A DNA stretch of 64,000 bases from Pseudomonas yamanorum (GTDB lineage Bacteria > Pseudomonadota > Gammaproteobacteria > Pseudomonadales > Pseudomonadaceae), in the NCBI RefSeq assembly GCF_900105735.1, contig NZ_LT629793.1, forward strand, positions 248,001 to 312,000. Direction: 5' to 3'. Positions 26,526-36,700 of this stretch are shown here, piece by piece. Within the stretch, counting starts at the first letter, position 1; the number at the start of each line of letters is the position of its first letter. The translations under genes were made by a program, and so were the position numbers. The notes beneath the pieces are model-generated. The model was not told where the DNA came from and did not search any database. It worked only from the letters and a program-made list of their open reading frames with translations.

Positions 26526-27935
26526 ATGAAACGCTACGAAAAATTCGCCGACGACATTGCAGAATTGATTCGCTCCGGCGTCCTCGGCCCCGGCCAACGC
26601 GTGCCTTCGGTGCGCTATGCCAGCCAGACCTACGGGGTCAGCCCGTCCACGGTGTTCCAGGCCTACTACCTGCTGGAGCGTCGCGGGCTGATCCGCGCCC
26701 GACCGCGCTCCGGGTACTTCGTCAACACCCATGCGCCGAGCCCGTTTTCCGAGCCGGTGGTGAGTGCCCATGTGCACGAATCCACCGAGGTGGACGTCAG
26801 CGAATTGGTGTTCTCGGTACTCGACTCCATCAAGGACCCGCAAACCGTGCCCTTCGGCTCGGCCTTCCCCAGCCCGACGCTGTTCCCGCTGCAACGCCTG
26901 GCCCGCTCCCTGGCCAGTGCCAGCCGGGAAATGGACCCGCGCATGGTGGTCACCGACATGTCGCCGGGCAACCCGCAACTGCGCAGGCAGATCGCCCTGC
27001 GCTACATGGTTGGCGGGCTGATGCTGCCGATGGAAGAACTGTTGATCACCAACGGTGCGCTCGAGGCGCTTAACCTGTGCCTGCAAGCCGTGACCGAACC
27101 GGGTGACCTCGTAGCCATCGAAGCCCCGGCGTTTTATGCCAGCCTGCAGATCCTCGAACGCCTGAAGCTCAAGGCGGTGGAAATCCCCGTGCACCCGCGC
27201 GATGGCATTGACCTCAAGGTGCTGGCGCAAAGCCTGGAGCGCTATCCGATCAAGGCTTGCTGGTGCATGACCAGTTTCCAGAACCCGATGGGCGCGACCA
27301 TGCCCGAGGCCAAGAAACAGGAACTGGTGGAATTGTTGCGCAGCCATCAGGTGCCGCTGATTGAAGATGACGTGTACGCCGAGTTGTACTACGGGCAACA
27401 GGCGCCGAAACCGGCCAAGGCGTTCGACACCGAAGGCCTGGTGATGCACTGCGGCTCGTTCGCCAAAAGCCTGGCCCCGGGTTACCGTATTGGCTGGGTG
27501 GCTGCCGGGCGTTATGCGCAGAAGATCGAGCGGTTGAAGTTGATGACGTCACTGTGTGCGTCGATGCCGGCCCAGGCGGCGATTGCCGATTACCTGCAAC
27601 ACGGCGGCTACGATCGGCACCTGCGCAAATTGCGGTATGCGCTGGAGGAGCAGCAAAGCGCCATGCTCGCGGCCATCGCCCGTTACTTCCCGGCGCAGAC
27701 CCGTGTCAGCCAGCCGGCCGGCGGTTACTTTCTTTGGCTGGAATTGCCGGAGCAGACCGACTCGTTGAAATTGTTCCAGATGGCCCTGGCCCAGGGCATC
27801 AGCATCGCGCCGGGGCCGATCTTTTCACCGACACAGCGCTTCAGGAATTGCATTCGCTTGAATTACGGCAGCCCGTGGGATGAGTCGTGTGAGAAGGCGA
27901 TGGAGACCCTGGGGAAAATTGTGCGTTCGTTTTGA
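26526..27935 (+). CDS. MocR-type GntR/aminotransferase-fold transcriptional regulator
   Basis: A 469-residue PLP-dependent regulator of the PdxR/MocR group. The N-terminal GntR winged helix (about 1-70) has YEKFADDIAELIRSGVLGPGQRVPSVR and VSPSTVFQAYYLLERRGLIRARPRSGYFV. The remaining 380 residues have the fold-type I aminotransferase signature, including NGALEALNLCLQAV, the PLP-stacking/Asp region DDVYAELYYG, and the Schiff-base lysine in CGSFAKSLAPGYRIGW. Such proteins sense PLP-bound amino compounds and usually control a neighbouring gene. No obvious divergent target is present; the next plus-strand sequence is a REP element, so the target is unclear. Confidence 0.9.
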   Translation: MKRYEKFADDIAELIRSGVLGPGQRVPSVRYASQTYGVSPSTVFQAYYLLERRGLIRARPRSGYFVNTHAPSPFSEPVVSAHVHESTEVDVSELVFSVLDSIKDPQTVPFGSAFPSPTLFPLQRLARSLASASREMDPRMVVTDMSPGNPQLRRQIALRYMVGGLMLPMEELLITNGALEALNLCLQAVTEPGDLVAIEAPAFYASLQILERLKLKAVEIPVHPRDGIDLKVLAQSLERYPIKACWCMTSFQNPMGATMPEAKKQELVELLRSHQVPLIEDDVYAELYYGQQAPKPAKAFDTEGLVMHCGSFAKSLAPGYRIGWVAAGRYAQKIERLKLMTSLCASMPAQAAIADYLQHGGYDRHLRKLRYALEEQQSAMLAAIARYFPAQTRVSQPAGGYFLWLELPEQTDSLKLFQMALAQGISIAPGPIFSPTQRFRNCIRLNYGSPWDESCEKAMETLGKIVRSF

Positions 27936-27960
27936 CAGGCTGTGTGAAGACAACCGACGC

Positions 27961-28028
27961 CATCGCGGGCAAGCCCGGCTCCCACAGAGATACGCGATCA
28001 ATTGTGGGAGCCGGGCTTGCCCGCGATG
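27961..28028. repeat. Perfect 26-bp inverted repeat (REP pair) between convergent genes
   Basis: CATCGCGGGCAAGCCCGGCT plus six more bases (27961-27986) is matched exactly by its reverse complement at 28003-28028, with a 16-base spacer. It lies between the convergent MocR and SDR genes and probably acts as a bidirectional terminator or mRNA stabiliser. Confidence 0.9.
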
Positions 28029-28051
28029 ACGCCCGAACAGGCGCTATAACT

Positions 28052-28798
28052 TTATCGACCGCCCGCCAGGTCAATGAAGGTCCCGGTGGCATAGGACGCC
28101 TTGTCCGACAGCAACCAGATAATCCCTTCCGCCACTTCTTCGGCACGCCCGCCACGGGCCATGGGAATCCCCGGTTCCAGCTTGCTGACCCGGTCAGGGT
28201 CGCCGCTCAGCGCGTGGAACTCAGTGAAGATGAAACCTGGACGCACGCCATTGACCCGGATCCCCTCGCCCGCCACTTCCTTGGAAAGCCCCAGGGTGAA
28301 CGTGTCCAGCGCGCCCTTGGACGCAGCGTAATCCACGTACTCACCCGGGGCCCCGAGACGCGCGGCGGCCGACGACACGTTGACGATGCTGCCGCCCTGC
28401 CCGCCATGTTTGGGCGACATGCGCAGCAGCGCGTGCTTGGCACACAGGATCGGCCCCAACACATTGGTCTTGAGCGTCTTCAGGATGCGGAATTCGGACA
28501 TCTCATCGACTCGAGACTTGTGCCCGACGGTACCGGCATTGTTGACCAGCGCCGTCACCCGGCCCAATTCGTTATCGACCCGGTGGAACAGGCCGATCAC
28601 TTCGTCTTCGATGCTGACATCGGCCCGCACCGCAATGGCCTGGGCGCCGAGGGCGCGCACTTGCTCAAGCACCCGGTGGGCAGCGTCTTCATCAGCCTGG
28701 TAGTTGATGCAGATACGATAGCCCTGGGCAGCGGCCAGCAACGCCGTGGCGGCGCCGATCCCACGGCTGCCACCGGTGATGATGACGACTTTGTCCAT
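28052..28798 (-). CDS. SDR-family NAD(P)-dependent oxidoreductase
   Basis: A 248-residue classical short-chain dehydrogenase. The start at 28798 is set by AGGAG eight bases upstream; an in-frame ATG 21 bases earlier would swallow that site. Seen are the cofactor motif TGGSRGIG (about 8-15), NNAGTVG, the catalytic Ser in NVSSAAARLGAPG and YxxxK in YVDYAASKGALDTF. The substrate cannot be deduced; FabG-like or sugar/alcohol dehydrogenase activity is possible. It is monocistronic, convergent with the MocR-type regulator across a REP element. Confidence 0.9.
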   Translation of the reverse strand: MDKVVIITGGSRGIGAATALLAAAQGYRICINYQADEDAAHRVLEQVRALGAQAIAVRADVSIEDEVIGLFHRVDNELGRVTALVNNAGTVGHKSRVDEMSEFRILKTLKTNVLGPILCAKHALLRMSPKHGGQGGSIVNVSSAAARLGAPGEYVDYAASKGALDTFTLGLSKEVAGEGIRVNGVRPGFIFTEFHALSGDPDRVSKLEPGIPMARGGRAEEVAEGIIWLLSDKASYATGTFIDLAGGR

Positions 28799-28898
28799 GT
28801 GTAAGGTCTCCTGATTCAACGTGAGCTGATGGATCCAATACTACCTGCGACCGGCAGGTTTTGCATGGGCTCAGGTCAACCCGAGAAGAGCGTGTTGA

Positions 28899-29661
28899 TC
28901 ACGCCAGGGTAAAAAGCTCGGCATTGGACAGCGGCGCCGGATGAGGGGTGGCCCTCGAGCCCCCCGCAATCAGCACTTGCCCCGCAGAAAGGCAGCACGC
29001 GCTGTGGCCGAAACACCCGGGGTCGAGGGCCGCGGTCAGCGTCCATTGAGCGGACCTCGGATCATAATGCTCGCCGGCAAGGTTGCGGTGTGATTCATGG
29101 CATCCACGGGGAGCCAGGCTTTACGCTGCCAATGGCCGGTGAGCGGGTCGTAGCATTCAACGCGGTCTTGCACTTGCCCGCCACCGGATTGCAGATTATT
29201 GCCGCCGACCACCAAGACGTTTCCTGACGCCAACAGTGTGCTGGTATGGCCGAAGCGCGGCGTGTGCAAGGGTCTCGCTGGTGTCCAGCGGTTGGTTGAA
29301 ACGTTATACAACTGCACGTCACTGATCGACTGGCCGGACTCGCTCCCAGCCGTCAACAGCACAATACCCGACTGCAAAACCACAGCCGCACTGGCACTGC
29401 GGGGAAACGGAAGCGGCGCGACCGTCAACCACTGACCTGACGCTTGGTGGTAGAACTCCACGCTGGCCATGATGCGGGGGATCGATGCGCAACCGGGTGC
29501 GCCAGGCGCCAATTGGTCGAAACGCGGGCCTGAAGCTTCGCCGGGGCCTTCCCCGGGATGACCAGTACGCCCAGGTCGCCGATGCCCACGGCGTTGTGGA
29601 AAGAACGGGGTTCGAGCATCGAACCTGTGGGCGTGAATACACCGGTCATGAGCGATGCCAT
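28899..29661 (-). pseudogene. Kelch-repeat protein, broken by at least two frame changes
   Basis: Kelch-type blades can be read along the minus strand but only by switching frame. Frame A (from ATG 29661) gives GSMLEPRSFHNAVGIGDLGVLVI. Frame B (from about 29470) gives VEFYHQASGQWLTVAPLPFPR.., LHTPRFGHTSTLLASGNVLVVGG and YDPLTGHWQRKAWLP. After about 29085 the Kelch pattern moves to a third frame: EHYDPRSAQWTLTAAL, CFGHSACCLSAGQVLIAGG and NAELFTLA, ending at TGA 28899-28901. Near 29085 a blade is also shortened, since the usual L-x-D-G-x-VLVxGG strand is missing. Either an inactivated gene or sequencing indels would give this pattern; the missing strand favours true decay. Kelch proteins of this type are beta-propellers of unknown role. 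Confidence 0.75.
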
Positions 29662-29753
29662 GTCGGTCGGCTCCCAAGTCAGCTTCCTGGAATCGACTCT
29701 ATACGCGCTGTATCACGGTCGCTACTGTCAGAACTAACAGGTATGACCCGCAC

Positions 29754-31844
29754 TCAGCCGCGGGTATCGGCCACTCCGGCGGTGGCCTTTTTAATGTCCG
29801 TCATAAATTGGTCCGCCGGCAACGGATGCCCCAGCAGATAACCTTGCAATGAGTCGCAGCCCAGCCGTGTGAGGAAGCTCTGCTGTGAATCGGTCTCGAC
29901 CCCTTCGGCCACAATACGCAGGCCCAGGGCTTGGCCGAGGGCCACGATGGCCGAGACGATGGCGGCATCGTCACTGTCGTGCTCCAGATCGCGGACAAAC
30001 CCACGGTCGATTTTCAGTTCATTGGCCGGCAGGCGCTTGAGGTACATCAGGCTCGAATAGCCGGTGCCAAAGTCGTCGATGGACAGATCGACGCCCATGT
30101 CCGAGAGCTTCTGCAACACCGTCATGCTCGCATCGGCATCGCTCATGGCGGTGGTCTCGGTGATTTCCAGGGTCAGGCTGTTGGCCGGTAACCGGTGGCG
30201 CTCCAGCGCGTTGGCGACACTCTTGACCAGCCCGGCATGGCAGAACTGCAACGCCGACAGATTCACCGCGATGCGCCAGTCGTGATAGCCCTGGGCGTAC
30301 CACACCTGCATCTGGCGGCAGGCTTCATTGAGCACCCAGTCGCCGATGGGGATGATCAGCCCGGTCTTTTCCGCCAGCTCGATAAACTTGTCCGGCAATA
30401 ACAAGCCCTGTTGCGGATGCTCCCAGCGCAGCAGGGCTTCGGCACCGACCGGGCGACCGCTGACGGCGTCGAACTTGGGCTGGTAATACAGCCGGAACTG
30501 TTCATGCTCCACGGCGCTGCGCAAGTCCTGCAGCAGTTGCAGTTGTTTGCGCGCATTGGTGTTCATCGACACATCGAAAAAGCTGTAGCCGTTCTTGCCC
30601 ATGCCCTTGGCGTGATACATCGCCGCGTCGGCGTTCATCAGCAGTTCCTGGGGCGTGGCGCCGTTGCCGGGGAACAGCGCAATACCGATGCTGGCGGAGA
30701 TCTTCAGCTCGTGTTCGGCAACGCGGAACGACTGGTTGATCAGGCCCACCTGGCGCTCGGCCAGGCGCAGCGCGTCGTCGGGCTGGGTCAACTGCACCAG
30801 CAAGACAAACTCATCACCGCCGATGCGGGCCAGGGTGTCCTGGCTGCGCAAGTCTTCCCGCAGGCGCAGGCCGACCTCCTGCAACAACTGGTCGCCCATG
30901 TGGTGGCCGAAGGCGTCGTTAACCGGTTTGAAGCCATCCAGGTCGATAAACATCAGCGCGAAGCAACCGCCCTCCTCGTTCACCCGCTGTATCGCTTGTT
31001 GAATCCGGTCAGCGAGCAAGGTGCGGTTGGGCAAGCCGGTGAGCATGTCGTGCAGGGCCAAGTGAGTGAGTTCCTGGTTGGCCTGGGTCAAGGAGTTGGC
31101 TAACACCGCGGTACGGGCTTCCAGGCGGGCATCGGCCAGCGAGGTCAGCAGCGCAATGATCAGCACCGCGAGGGTGGTCACCAGCACCAGATTATCCAGG
31201 CCCTTGCCGCTGAGGCCTGTCAGGGCTGCGCCGCAAAAACTGCCATCGGCGAAACGCGCAGCGGCCATGCCGGTGTAGTGCATGCCGACGATTGCCACGC
31301 CCATCACCATCGCCGCTCCGCCCCGGGCCAAGCGCACGTAAGGCGTGTTGCGCCGCAGATTGAAGGCGATCCACAAGGCCGCCGCCGAAGCGCCCACTGC
31401 AATCAACAGGGAGGCGGTGAACAGCGTGGGGTCGTAGTCGATGCCGGGCGTCATGCGCATCGCGGCCATGCCGGTGTAATGCATGGCGCTGATGCCGGCG
31501 CCCATGATCAAGGCGCCAAACGCCAGCTGCCAGGCGGGCAAGCGCGGCTGGCTGACCAGCCACAAGGCAAAACCACTGGAAAGGACTGCGATCAGCAATG
31601 ACAGCGCCGTGATGTCGATGTCATAGCCCAGACTGATGGGCAAGCGAAAGGCAAGCATGCCGATAAAGTGCATCGACCAGATGCCCACACCCATTGCCAG
31701 CGCACCGCCGCCCATCCACAGGTAAACGGCGCGGCCTTTGGCCGTGGCAATACGGCCTGTCAGGTCCAACGCGGTATAGGACGCGAGGATCGCGACGAAC
31801 AGGGAAATCAGGACCAGGGCGGGGGAATAACTACCGGTGAGCAT
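29754..31844 (-). CDS. MHYT-GGDEF-EAL cyclic-di-GMP signalling protein
   Basis: A 696-residue inner-membrane protein. The ATG at 31844, with GAGAAG just upstream, is preferred to a TTG six codons earlier. Seven hydrophobic segments (about 5-245) carry three MHYT-type motifs: SMHFIGM, AMHYTGM and GMHYTGM, proposed to bind copper and sense O2, NO or CO. A short helix leads into a GGDEF domain whose motif is intact (GGDEF near 342-346) and an EAL domain with EALLRW near 469, ETTAMSD, DDFGTGYSSL and the GVET loop. Both catalytic signatures are intact, so either diguanylate cyclase or phosphodiesterase activity is possible; family members of this layout mostly act as phosphodiesterases. Confidence 0.93.
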   Translation of the reverse strand: MLTGSYSPALVLISLFVAILASYTALDLTGRIATAKGRAVYLWMGGGALAMGVGIWSMHFIGMLAFRLPISLGYDIDITALSLLIAVLSSGFALWLVSQPRLPAWQLAFGALIMGAGISAMHYTGMAAMRMTPGIDYDPTLFTASLLIAVGASAAALWIAFNLRRNTPYVRLARGGAAMVMGVAIVGMHYTGMAAARFADGSFCGAALTGLSGKGLDNLVLVTTLAVLIIALLTSLADARLEARTAVLANSLTQANQELTHLALHDMLTGLPNRTLLADRIQQAIQRVNEEGGCFALMFIDLDGFKPVNDAFGHHMGDQLLQEVGLRLREDLRSQDTLARIGGDEFVLLVQLTQPDDALRLAERQVGLINQSFRVAEHELKISASIGIALFPGNGATPQELLMNADAAMYHAKGMGKNGYSFFDVSMNTNARKQLQLLQDLRSAVEHEQFRLYYQPKFDAVSGRPVGAEALLRWEHPQQGLLLPDKFIELAEKTGLIIPIGDWVLNEACRQMQVWYAQGYHDWRIAVNLSALQFCHAGLVKSVANALERHRLPANSLTLEITETTAMSDADASMTVLQKLSDMGVDLSIDDFGTGYSSLMYLKRLPANELKIDRGFVRDLEHDSDDAAIVSAIVALGQALGLRIVAEGVETDSQQSFLTRLGCDSLQGYLLGHPLPADQFMTDIKKATAGVADTRG

Positions 31845-31999
31845 GGGACTTCTCGTGACCAATGGGCCAAACGGCTTCCGTGCCGGGGTGAAAAGTCGGG
31901 GATTGTAGCGAGATTAATTCTTGTACACCTGAAATATTATCGTATAGCCATCATTCAGAATTTGACGCCAAACTACTGGCTCAAAAGCACCGCAAAACC

Positions 32000-32094
32000 C
32001 TTGTGGGAGCGGGCTTGCTCGCGAAAACGGCGGGTCAGTTCATACACAGTTGACTGACCCACCGCTTTCGCGAGCAAGCCCACTCCCACACAAG
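32000..32094. repeat. REP-type paired palindrome upstream of the MHYT gene and downstream of opmB
   Basis: CTTGTGGGAGCGGGCTTGCT and GCAAGCCCACTCCCACACAA flank CGCGAAAACGGCGGGTCAG..CTGACCCACCGCTTTCGCG. It is the CGCGAA-spacer variant also present at 50518-50608. It fills most of the 273-base gap between the MHYT gene start and the opmB stop; nothing else recognisable lies there. Confidence 0.9.
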
Positions 32095-32117
32095 CCAGTA
32101 CAGCTGCGGATCGTTGT

Positions 32118-33596
32118 TTACTTCTTGTCGCTCAGCTGCATTTGCCCATCCCAACCACCGCCCAGCGCCGCGATCAGTTGCACGCTGGCCACCAACCGGG
32201 TTTGCAGCAGGGTCAGCACCGTGCGTTCGTTGCTCAGGGCCGTCGCTTGCACGGTGACCACATCGAGATAAGCGATCAGGCCGGCCTTGTACTGGTTCTG
32301 GGTCAGGCGCAGGGATTCACGGGCGGCGTCGAGGGCTTCGTTGCTGACAACCGCTTCGTCTTCCAGGACCTTGAGCTGCACCATGTAGTTTTCCACTTCG
32401 CGGAAACCATCCAGTACGGTCTGGCGATACTTAGCTACGGTTTCGTCGTAGGACGCTTCGGCGCGGTCGACTTCCGCCGAACGCTGGCCGCCGTCAAACA
32501 GGGTCATGGCGAGTTTCGGTCCCACCGACCAGAAGCGGTTCGGCAGGCTGATCCAGTCGGCGTAGGTGCTGCTGGAATAGCCGCCGGCCAGGCTCAGGGT
32601 CAGGTCCGGGTAGTAGGCGGTCTTGGCGACGCCGATATTGGCGTTGGCCGCAATCACCGAGCGCTCAGCCTGGGCGATATCCGGGCGGCGCTCCAGCAGT
32701 TGCGACGGCAGGCTCACCGGAATCTGCGGCAGCGCCGGAATATCCTTGCTCACCGCCAGGTTGAAGTTGGCCGGCGGCACACCGATCAGCACGGCAATTG
32801 CGTTTTCCAGCTGCGCCCGCTGCCAGATCAGGTCGATCATGCTGGCCTGGGTGCTTTTCAATTGGGTCTGGGCCTGGGCAATGGCATCCTTGCCCGAGAC
32901 ACCGGCGCGGTATTGGTTCTGAGTCATTTGCAGGGAGCGTTGGTAGGTATCCACCGTGGCTTGCAGCAAACGGGTCTGTTCGTCCATGACCCGCAGTTGC
33001 AGGTAATCCTGCACCAGCTCCGATTGCTGGCTCAGGCGCATCGCCGCGAGGTCCGCTGCGCTGGCTTCGGCGCTGGCTTCATTGGCTTCCAGGCCCCGGC
33101 GCAGTTTGCCCCAGATATCGGCTTCCCAGCTCACGCCCAGCTGGGTGTTCAGGGTGTCGCGGATACCGCTGCTGGAGCTGCTGAGGCTGGCGTTACTGCT
33201 GCCGGTACCCTGGCTGGCCCGGCTTTTCGAGGCACTCAGGTCAACCGTGGGGAAGAACGCCCCACGGGCACTGCGCACCTGCGAGGCGGCCTGGCGATAA
33301 CGCGCCTCGGCCTGGGCCACGGTCTGGTTGGAGCTGTTGAGTTTTTCTACCAGCTCATTGAGTTGTCTGTCGCCGTACAACTCCCACCAGGCGCCCCGGG
33401 CCAACGAGTCGCTGGGCGCGGCCTGGCGCCAGCCCTGGGCCTCTTTGTACTGGGCAGGCTCGGTCAATTCGGGGCGTTTGTAGTCCGGGCCGACGGCGCA
33501 GGCGCTGAGCATCACGCCGCACAGGGCCAGGCTCAGCAGCTTGGAGCCGCGAGTCATCGCCAGACGTTGCACGGTGGGAAACGTTGAGTCGGTCAT
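32118..33596 (-). CDS. opmB: Outer-membrane efflux channel lipoprotein of the Mux system
   Basis: A TolC/OprM-family (NodT) trimeric outer-membrane channel. The ATG at 33596 overlaps the muxC stop (ATGA). It gives 492 residues with a lipoprotein signal: LLSLALCGVMLSAC, lipidated Cys33 followed by AVGPDYKRPE. An in-frame ATG at 33557 would give a shorter, also plausible, signal peptide. Two OEP repeats are present (about 80-280 and 300-480), with RYRQAASQVRSARGAFFPTV and RPDIAQAERSVIAANANIGVAKTAYYP. It is last of four coupled genes in the order muxA-muxB-muxC-opmB, which supports the symbol. Confidence 0.9.
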   Translation of the reverse strand: MTDSTFPTVQRLAMTRGSKLLSLALCGVMLSACAVGPDYKRPELTEPAQYKEAQGWRQAAPSDSLARGAWWELYGDRQLNELVEKLNSSNQTVAQAEARYRQAASQVRSARGAFFPTVDLSASKSRASQGTGSSNASLSSSSSGIRDTLNTQLGVSWEADIWGKLRRGLEANEASAEASAADLAAMRLSQQSELVQDYLQLRVMDEQTRLLQATVDTYQRSLQMTQNQYRAGVSGKDAIAQAQTQLKSTQASMIDLIWQRAQLENAIAVLIGVPPANFNLAVSKDIPALPQIPVSLPSQLLERRPDIAQAERSVIAANANIGVAKTAYYPDLTLSLAGGYSSSTYADWISLPNRFWSVGPKLAMTLFDGGQRSAEVDRAEASYDETVAKYRQTVLDGFREVENYMVQLKVLEDEAVVSNEALDAARESLRLTQNQYKAGLIAYLDVVTVQATALSNERTVLTLLQTRLVASVQLIAALGGGWDGQMQLSDKK

Positions 33597-36500
33597 AGCG
33601 CAGTGTCCAGGGCAGCATCGGTACGCACTCCGCGCCAACCGTTGAAACGGTGGCGCAGGCGGTCGAGATAAAGGTAAACCACAGGCGTGGTGTAGAGGGT
33701 CAGGATCTGGCTGAACACCAGCCCGCCGATAATCGTCAGGCCCAGGGGCTGGCGCATTTCCGCGCCTTCGGCGGTACTGAGCAGCAGCGGCACGGCGCCC
33801 AGAATCGCCGCCAGGGTGGTCATCAGGATTGGGCGCAGCCGCACGAGGCAGGCGGCGCGAATCGATTCCAGTGGGCTCATGCCGTCCTTGCGCTCCAGTT
33901 GCAGTGCAAGGTCGATCATCAGGATCGCGTTTTTCTTCACCACCCCGATCAGCAGGAACAGCCCCAACAGCGAGATCAGGCTGAATTCGCCCCCCAGCAG
34001 ATAGATCGAGAGCAACGCGCCCACCCCCGCCGACGGCAAGGTCGACAGAATGGTCAGCGGGTGAATGTAGCTCTCGTACAGAACCCCCAATACCAGATAC
34101 ACCGCCACCAGCGCACCGAGGATCATGAACGGCTGGCCTTTCTGAGTGGCGGCGAAGGCGTCGGCCGTACCGGCCATCTTCGCGATCACATCTTCGGGCA
34201 AGCCGACCTTGGCAATCGCTCGCTCGATAGCGGCCGTGCCCTGCTCCACCGTGACCCCGGGTGACATATCAAACGCAATGTTTTCCGAGGCGAACTGGCC
34301 TTCATGACTGACCCGATCATCCGCCAGGCTGTTTTCATAGTGGGCGATGGCCGACAGCGGGACGCGTGCACCGGTGGACGTGATCACCTGCATCTGATTA
34401 AGGGTGATCGGATCCTGGGCGTACTTCGGATTGACCTCCATCACCACCTGGTACTGGTTGAGGCTGTCGTAGATGGTGGAAATCTGGCGCTGGCTGTAGG
34501 CGTTGTTGAGCACGGCGGTGACCATGTTCATATCAATGCCCAGGCGCTTGGCCTGGTCGCGGTCGACAATCAGCGTGACCTGGGCCGCACCACGCCCTTC
34601 ACGGGCATCGATGGCGGTGAGTTCCGGCAGTTCGCGCAACGCGGCGACCACTTTCGGGTACCACAGGCGCAAGGCCGCCAGGTCGCCGCTTTGCAGGATG
34701 TAGGAATACTGCGAGGTGGTCTGGTCGCGGCCGCCACCAAATTGCAGGTCCTGGTCAGCCATCAACATCAGGCGCCCGCCCGGTACCAGAGGCACATTCT
34801 TGCGCATGCGCTCGATCACCGCCTGGGCAGAAATCTTGCGTTCGCTGATGGGCTTGAGCCGCACCAGCATCACCGCGTTATTGGTGCCGCTGTTGCCGCC
34901 AATAAAGCCTGCCACGCTCAACACGGCGGGATCCTGCAGGACTGCCTTGCGGAAGATTTCCATCTTCGGCTGCATGACACTGAATGACAGCCCATCGTCG
35001 CCACGCACAAAACCGATCAGTTGCCCGGTGTCCTGCTGGGGCATGAAGGTTTTCGGCACCACCACATACAGGGCGACGTTGACCCCGATGGTCACCAACA
35101 GGCTGAGCAGCGTCAGGCGCTTGTGACGCAGCACCCAGTCCAGGCTGCGGGCATAGCCGGCCACCATGCGGTCGTTGATTTTCTGGCTCCAGCGCTGCAA
35201 GCCTGTCTCCTGGCCTTTGACATGGGGCTTGAGCCAGCGGGCGCAGAGCATCGGGGTCAGGGTCAGGGACACCACCAGCGAGACGATGATCGCCGCCGCC
35301 AAGGTGATGGAAAACTCGCGGAACAGGCTGGTAACGATCCCGCCCATGAACAGGATCGAGAGGAACACCGCCACCAGCGAGACATTCATCGACAGCAGCG
35401 TGAAGCCGACTTCCTGCGCCCCCAGGTACGCCGCCTTCATCGGCGGCACGCCTTCGTCGATGTGCCGGGAAATGTTCTCCAGCACCACGATGGCATCGTC
35501 CACCACCAGACCGGTGGCGAGGATCAGTGCCATCAGCGACAGGTTATTCAGGGAAAAGCCGAACAGGTACATCACCGCAAAGGTGCCCACCAGCGATACT
35601 GGCACCGCCAGGGTGGGAATCAGCGAGGCACGGAAGTTACCGAGGAACAGGTACACCACCAGGATCACCAGGGCCACGGCAATCAGCAACGTCATCTCGG
35701 CTTCGTGCAAGGTGGCGGTGATCACCGGCGAACGGTCCATGGCCAGGTTCAGCTTGACGCTGGACGGCAACACCGCCTGCAAGGCCGGCAGTTGCGCCTT
35801 GATCTGCTTCACCGTCTCGATGATGTTGGCACCGGACTGGCGGTTGATCACCAGCAGCACCGCCGAGTCGTTGTTGAAGAAGCCGCTGTTGTAGCGGTCC
35901 TCGACGCCATCGCTGATCTTCGCCACATCCCCCAGGCGCAGGGCCGCGCCATTCTGGTAGCGGATCAGCAGTGGTTCGTAGTCCTTGGCCTTTTCCAGCT
36001 GGTCGTTGGCCTGGATCTGCCAGTTGCGCTCACTGTCTTCCAGCGAGCCCTTGGGCCGGCGCACGTTGGCATTGGCGATGGTGTTACGCACATCGTCCAG
36101 GGCCACGCCGTACTGGTCGAGGGCCTTGGGTTCAAGTTCGATCCGCACGGCGGGCAAGGAGCTGCCGCCGATCTGCACTTCACCCACCCCCGGCACCTGG
36201 GACAGGCTCTGGGACAGGATAGTGGAGGCCAAGTCGTACAACTGGCCCTTGGGCAACACGTCCGACGTCAGGGACAGCACCATGATGGGCGCCTGGGACG
36301 GGTTGATCTTCTTGTAGGTGGGCATGCTGCGCATGCCACTGGGCAGCAGGTTACGGGAGGCGTTGATCGCCGCCTGCACTTCCCGCGCCGCGCCGTTGAT
36401 GTCGCGATTGGAGTCGAACGCCAGGATCACCCGGGTCGAACCCTGGCTCGACGAACTGCTCATGGTGGTAATGCCGGCAATTGCGCCGAAAGAGCGCTCC

Positions 36501-36700
36501 AACGGCGTGGCCACCGTAGACGCCATCACCTCGGGGCTGGCGCCGGGCAAGCTGGCCGACACCACGATCACCGGGAAGTCGATCTGCGGCAAAGGCGAGA
36601 CTGGCAGCAGGTTGAAGCTGACGCCGCCCAGCAGCATGATCGCCAGGCTCAGCAGCATGGTCGCTACCGGCCGGCGAATGAAAGGTCCGGACAGGTTCAT
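33593..36700 (-). CDS. muxC: RND efflux transporter subunit MuxC
   Basis: A 1035-residue HAE1-type RND pump subunit, the MdtC-like partner of a two-pump (MdtBC-type) heterotrimer. The N-terminus [23 protein letters not shown] begins TM1. Periplasmic porter loops follow ([23 protein letters not shown]), then TM4 with the proton-relay pair in [17 protein letters not shown], and the second half with [25 protein letters not shown]. It exports amphipathic drugs using the proton gradient with MuxA and OpmB. It overlaps muxB and opmB by four bases each. Confidence 0.92.
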   Translation of the reverse strand: MNLSGPFIRRPVATMLLSLAIMLLGGVSFNLLPVSPLPQIDFPVIVVSASLPGASPEVMASTVATPLERSFGAIAGITTMSSSSSQGSTRVILAFDSNRDINGAAREVQAAINASRNLLPSGMRSMPTYKKINPSQAPIMVLSLTSDVLPKGQLYDLASTILSQSLSQVPGVGEVQIGGSSLPAVRIELEPKALDQYGVALDDVRNTIANANVRRPKGSLEDSERNWQIQANDQLEKAKDYEPLLIRYQNGAALRLGDVAKISDGVEDRYNSGFFNNDSAVLLVINRQSGANIIETVKQIKAQLPALQAVLPSSVKLNLAMDRSPVITATLHEAEMTLLIAVALVILVVYLFLGNFRASLIPTLAVPVSLVGTFAVMYLFGFSLNNLSLMALILATGLVVDDAIVVLENISRHIDEGVPPMKAAYLGAQEVGFTLLSMNVSLVAVFLSILFMGGIVTSLFREFSITLAAAIIVSLVVSLTLTPMLCARWLKPHVKGQETGLQRWSQKINDRMVAGYARSLDWVLRHKRLTLLSLLVTIGVNVALYVVVPKTFMPQQDTGQLIGFVRGDDGLSFSVMQPKMEIFRKAVLQDPAVLSVAGFIGGNSGTNNAVMLVRLKPISERKISAQAVIERMRKNVPLVPGGRLMLMADQDLQFGGGRDQTTSQYSYILQSGDLAALRLWYPKVVAALRELPELTAIDAREGRGAAQVTLIVDRDQAKRLGIDMNMVTAVLNNAYSQRQISTIYDSLNQYQVVMEVNPKYAQDPITLNQMQVITSTGARVPLSAIAHYENSLADDRVSHEGQFASENIAFDMSPGVTVEQGTAAIERAIAKVGLPEDVIAKMAGTADAFAATQKGQPFMILGALVAVYLVLGVLYESYIHPLTILSTLPSAGVGALLSIYLLGGEFSLISLLGLFLLIGVVKKNAILMIDLALQLERKDGMSPLESIRAACLVRLRPILMTTLAAILGAVPLLLSTAEGAEMRQPLGLTIIGGLVFSQILTLYTTPVVYLYLDRLRHRFNGWRGVRTDAALDTAL

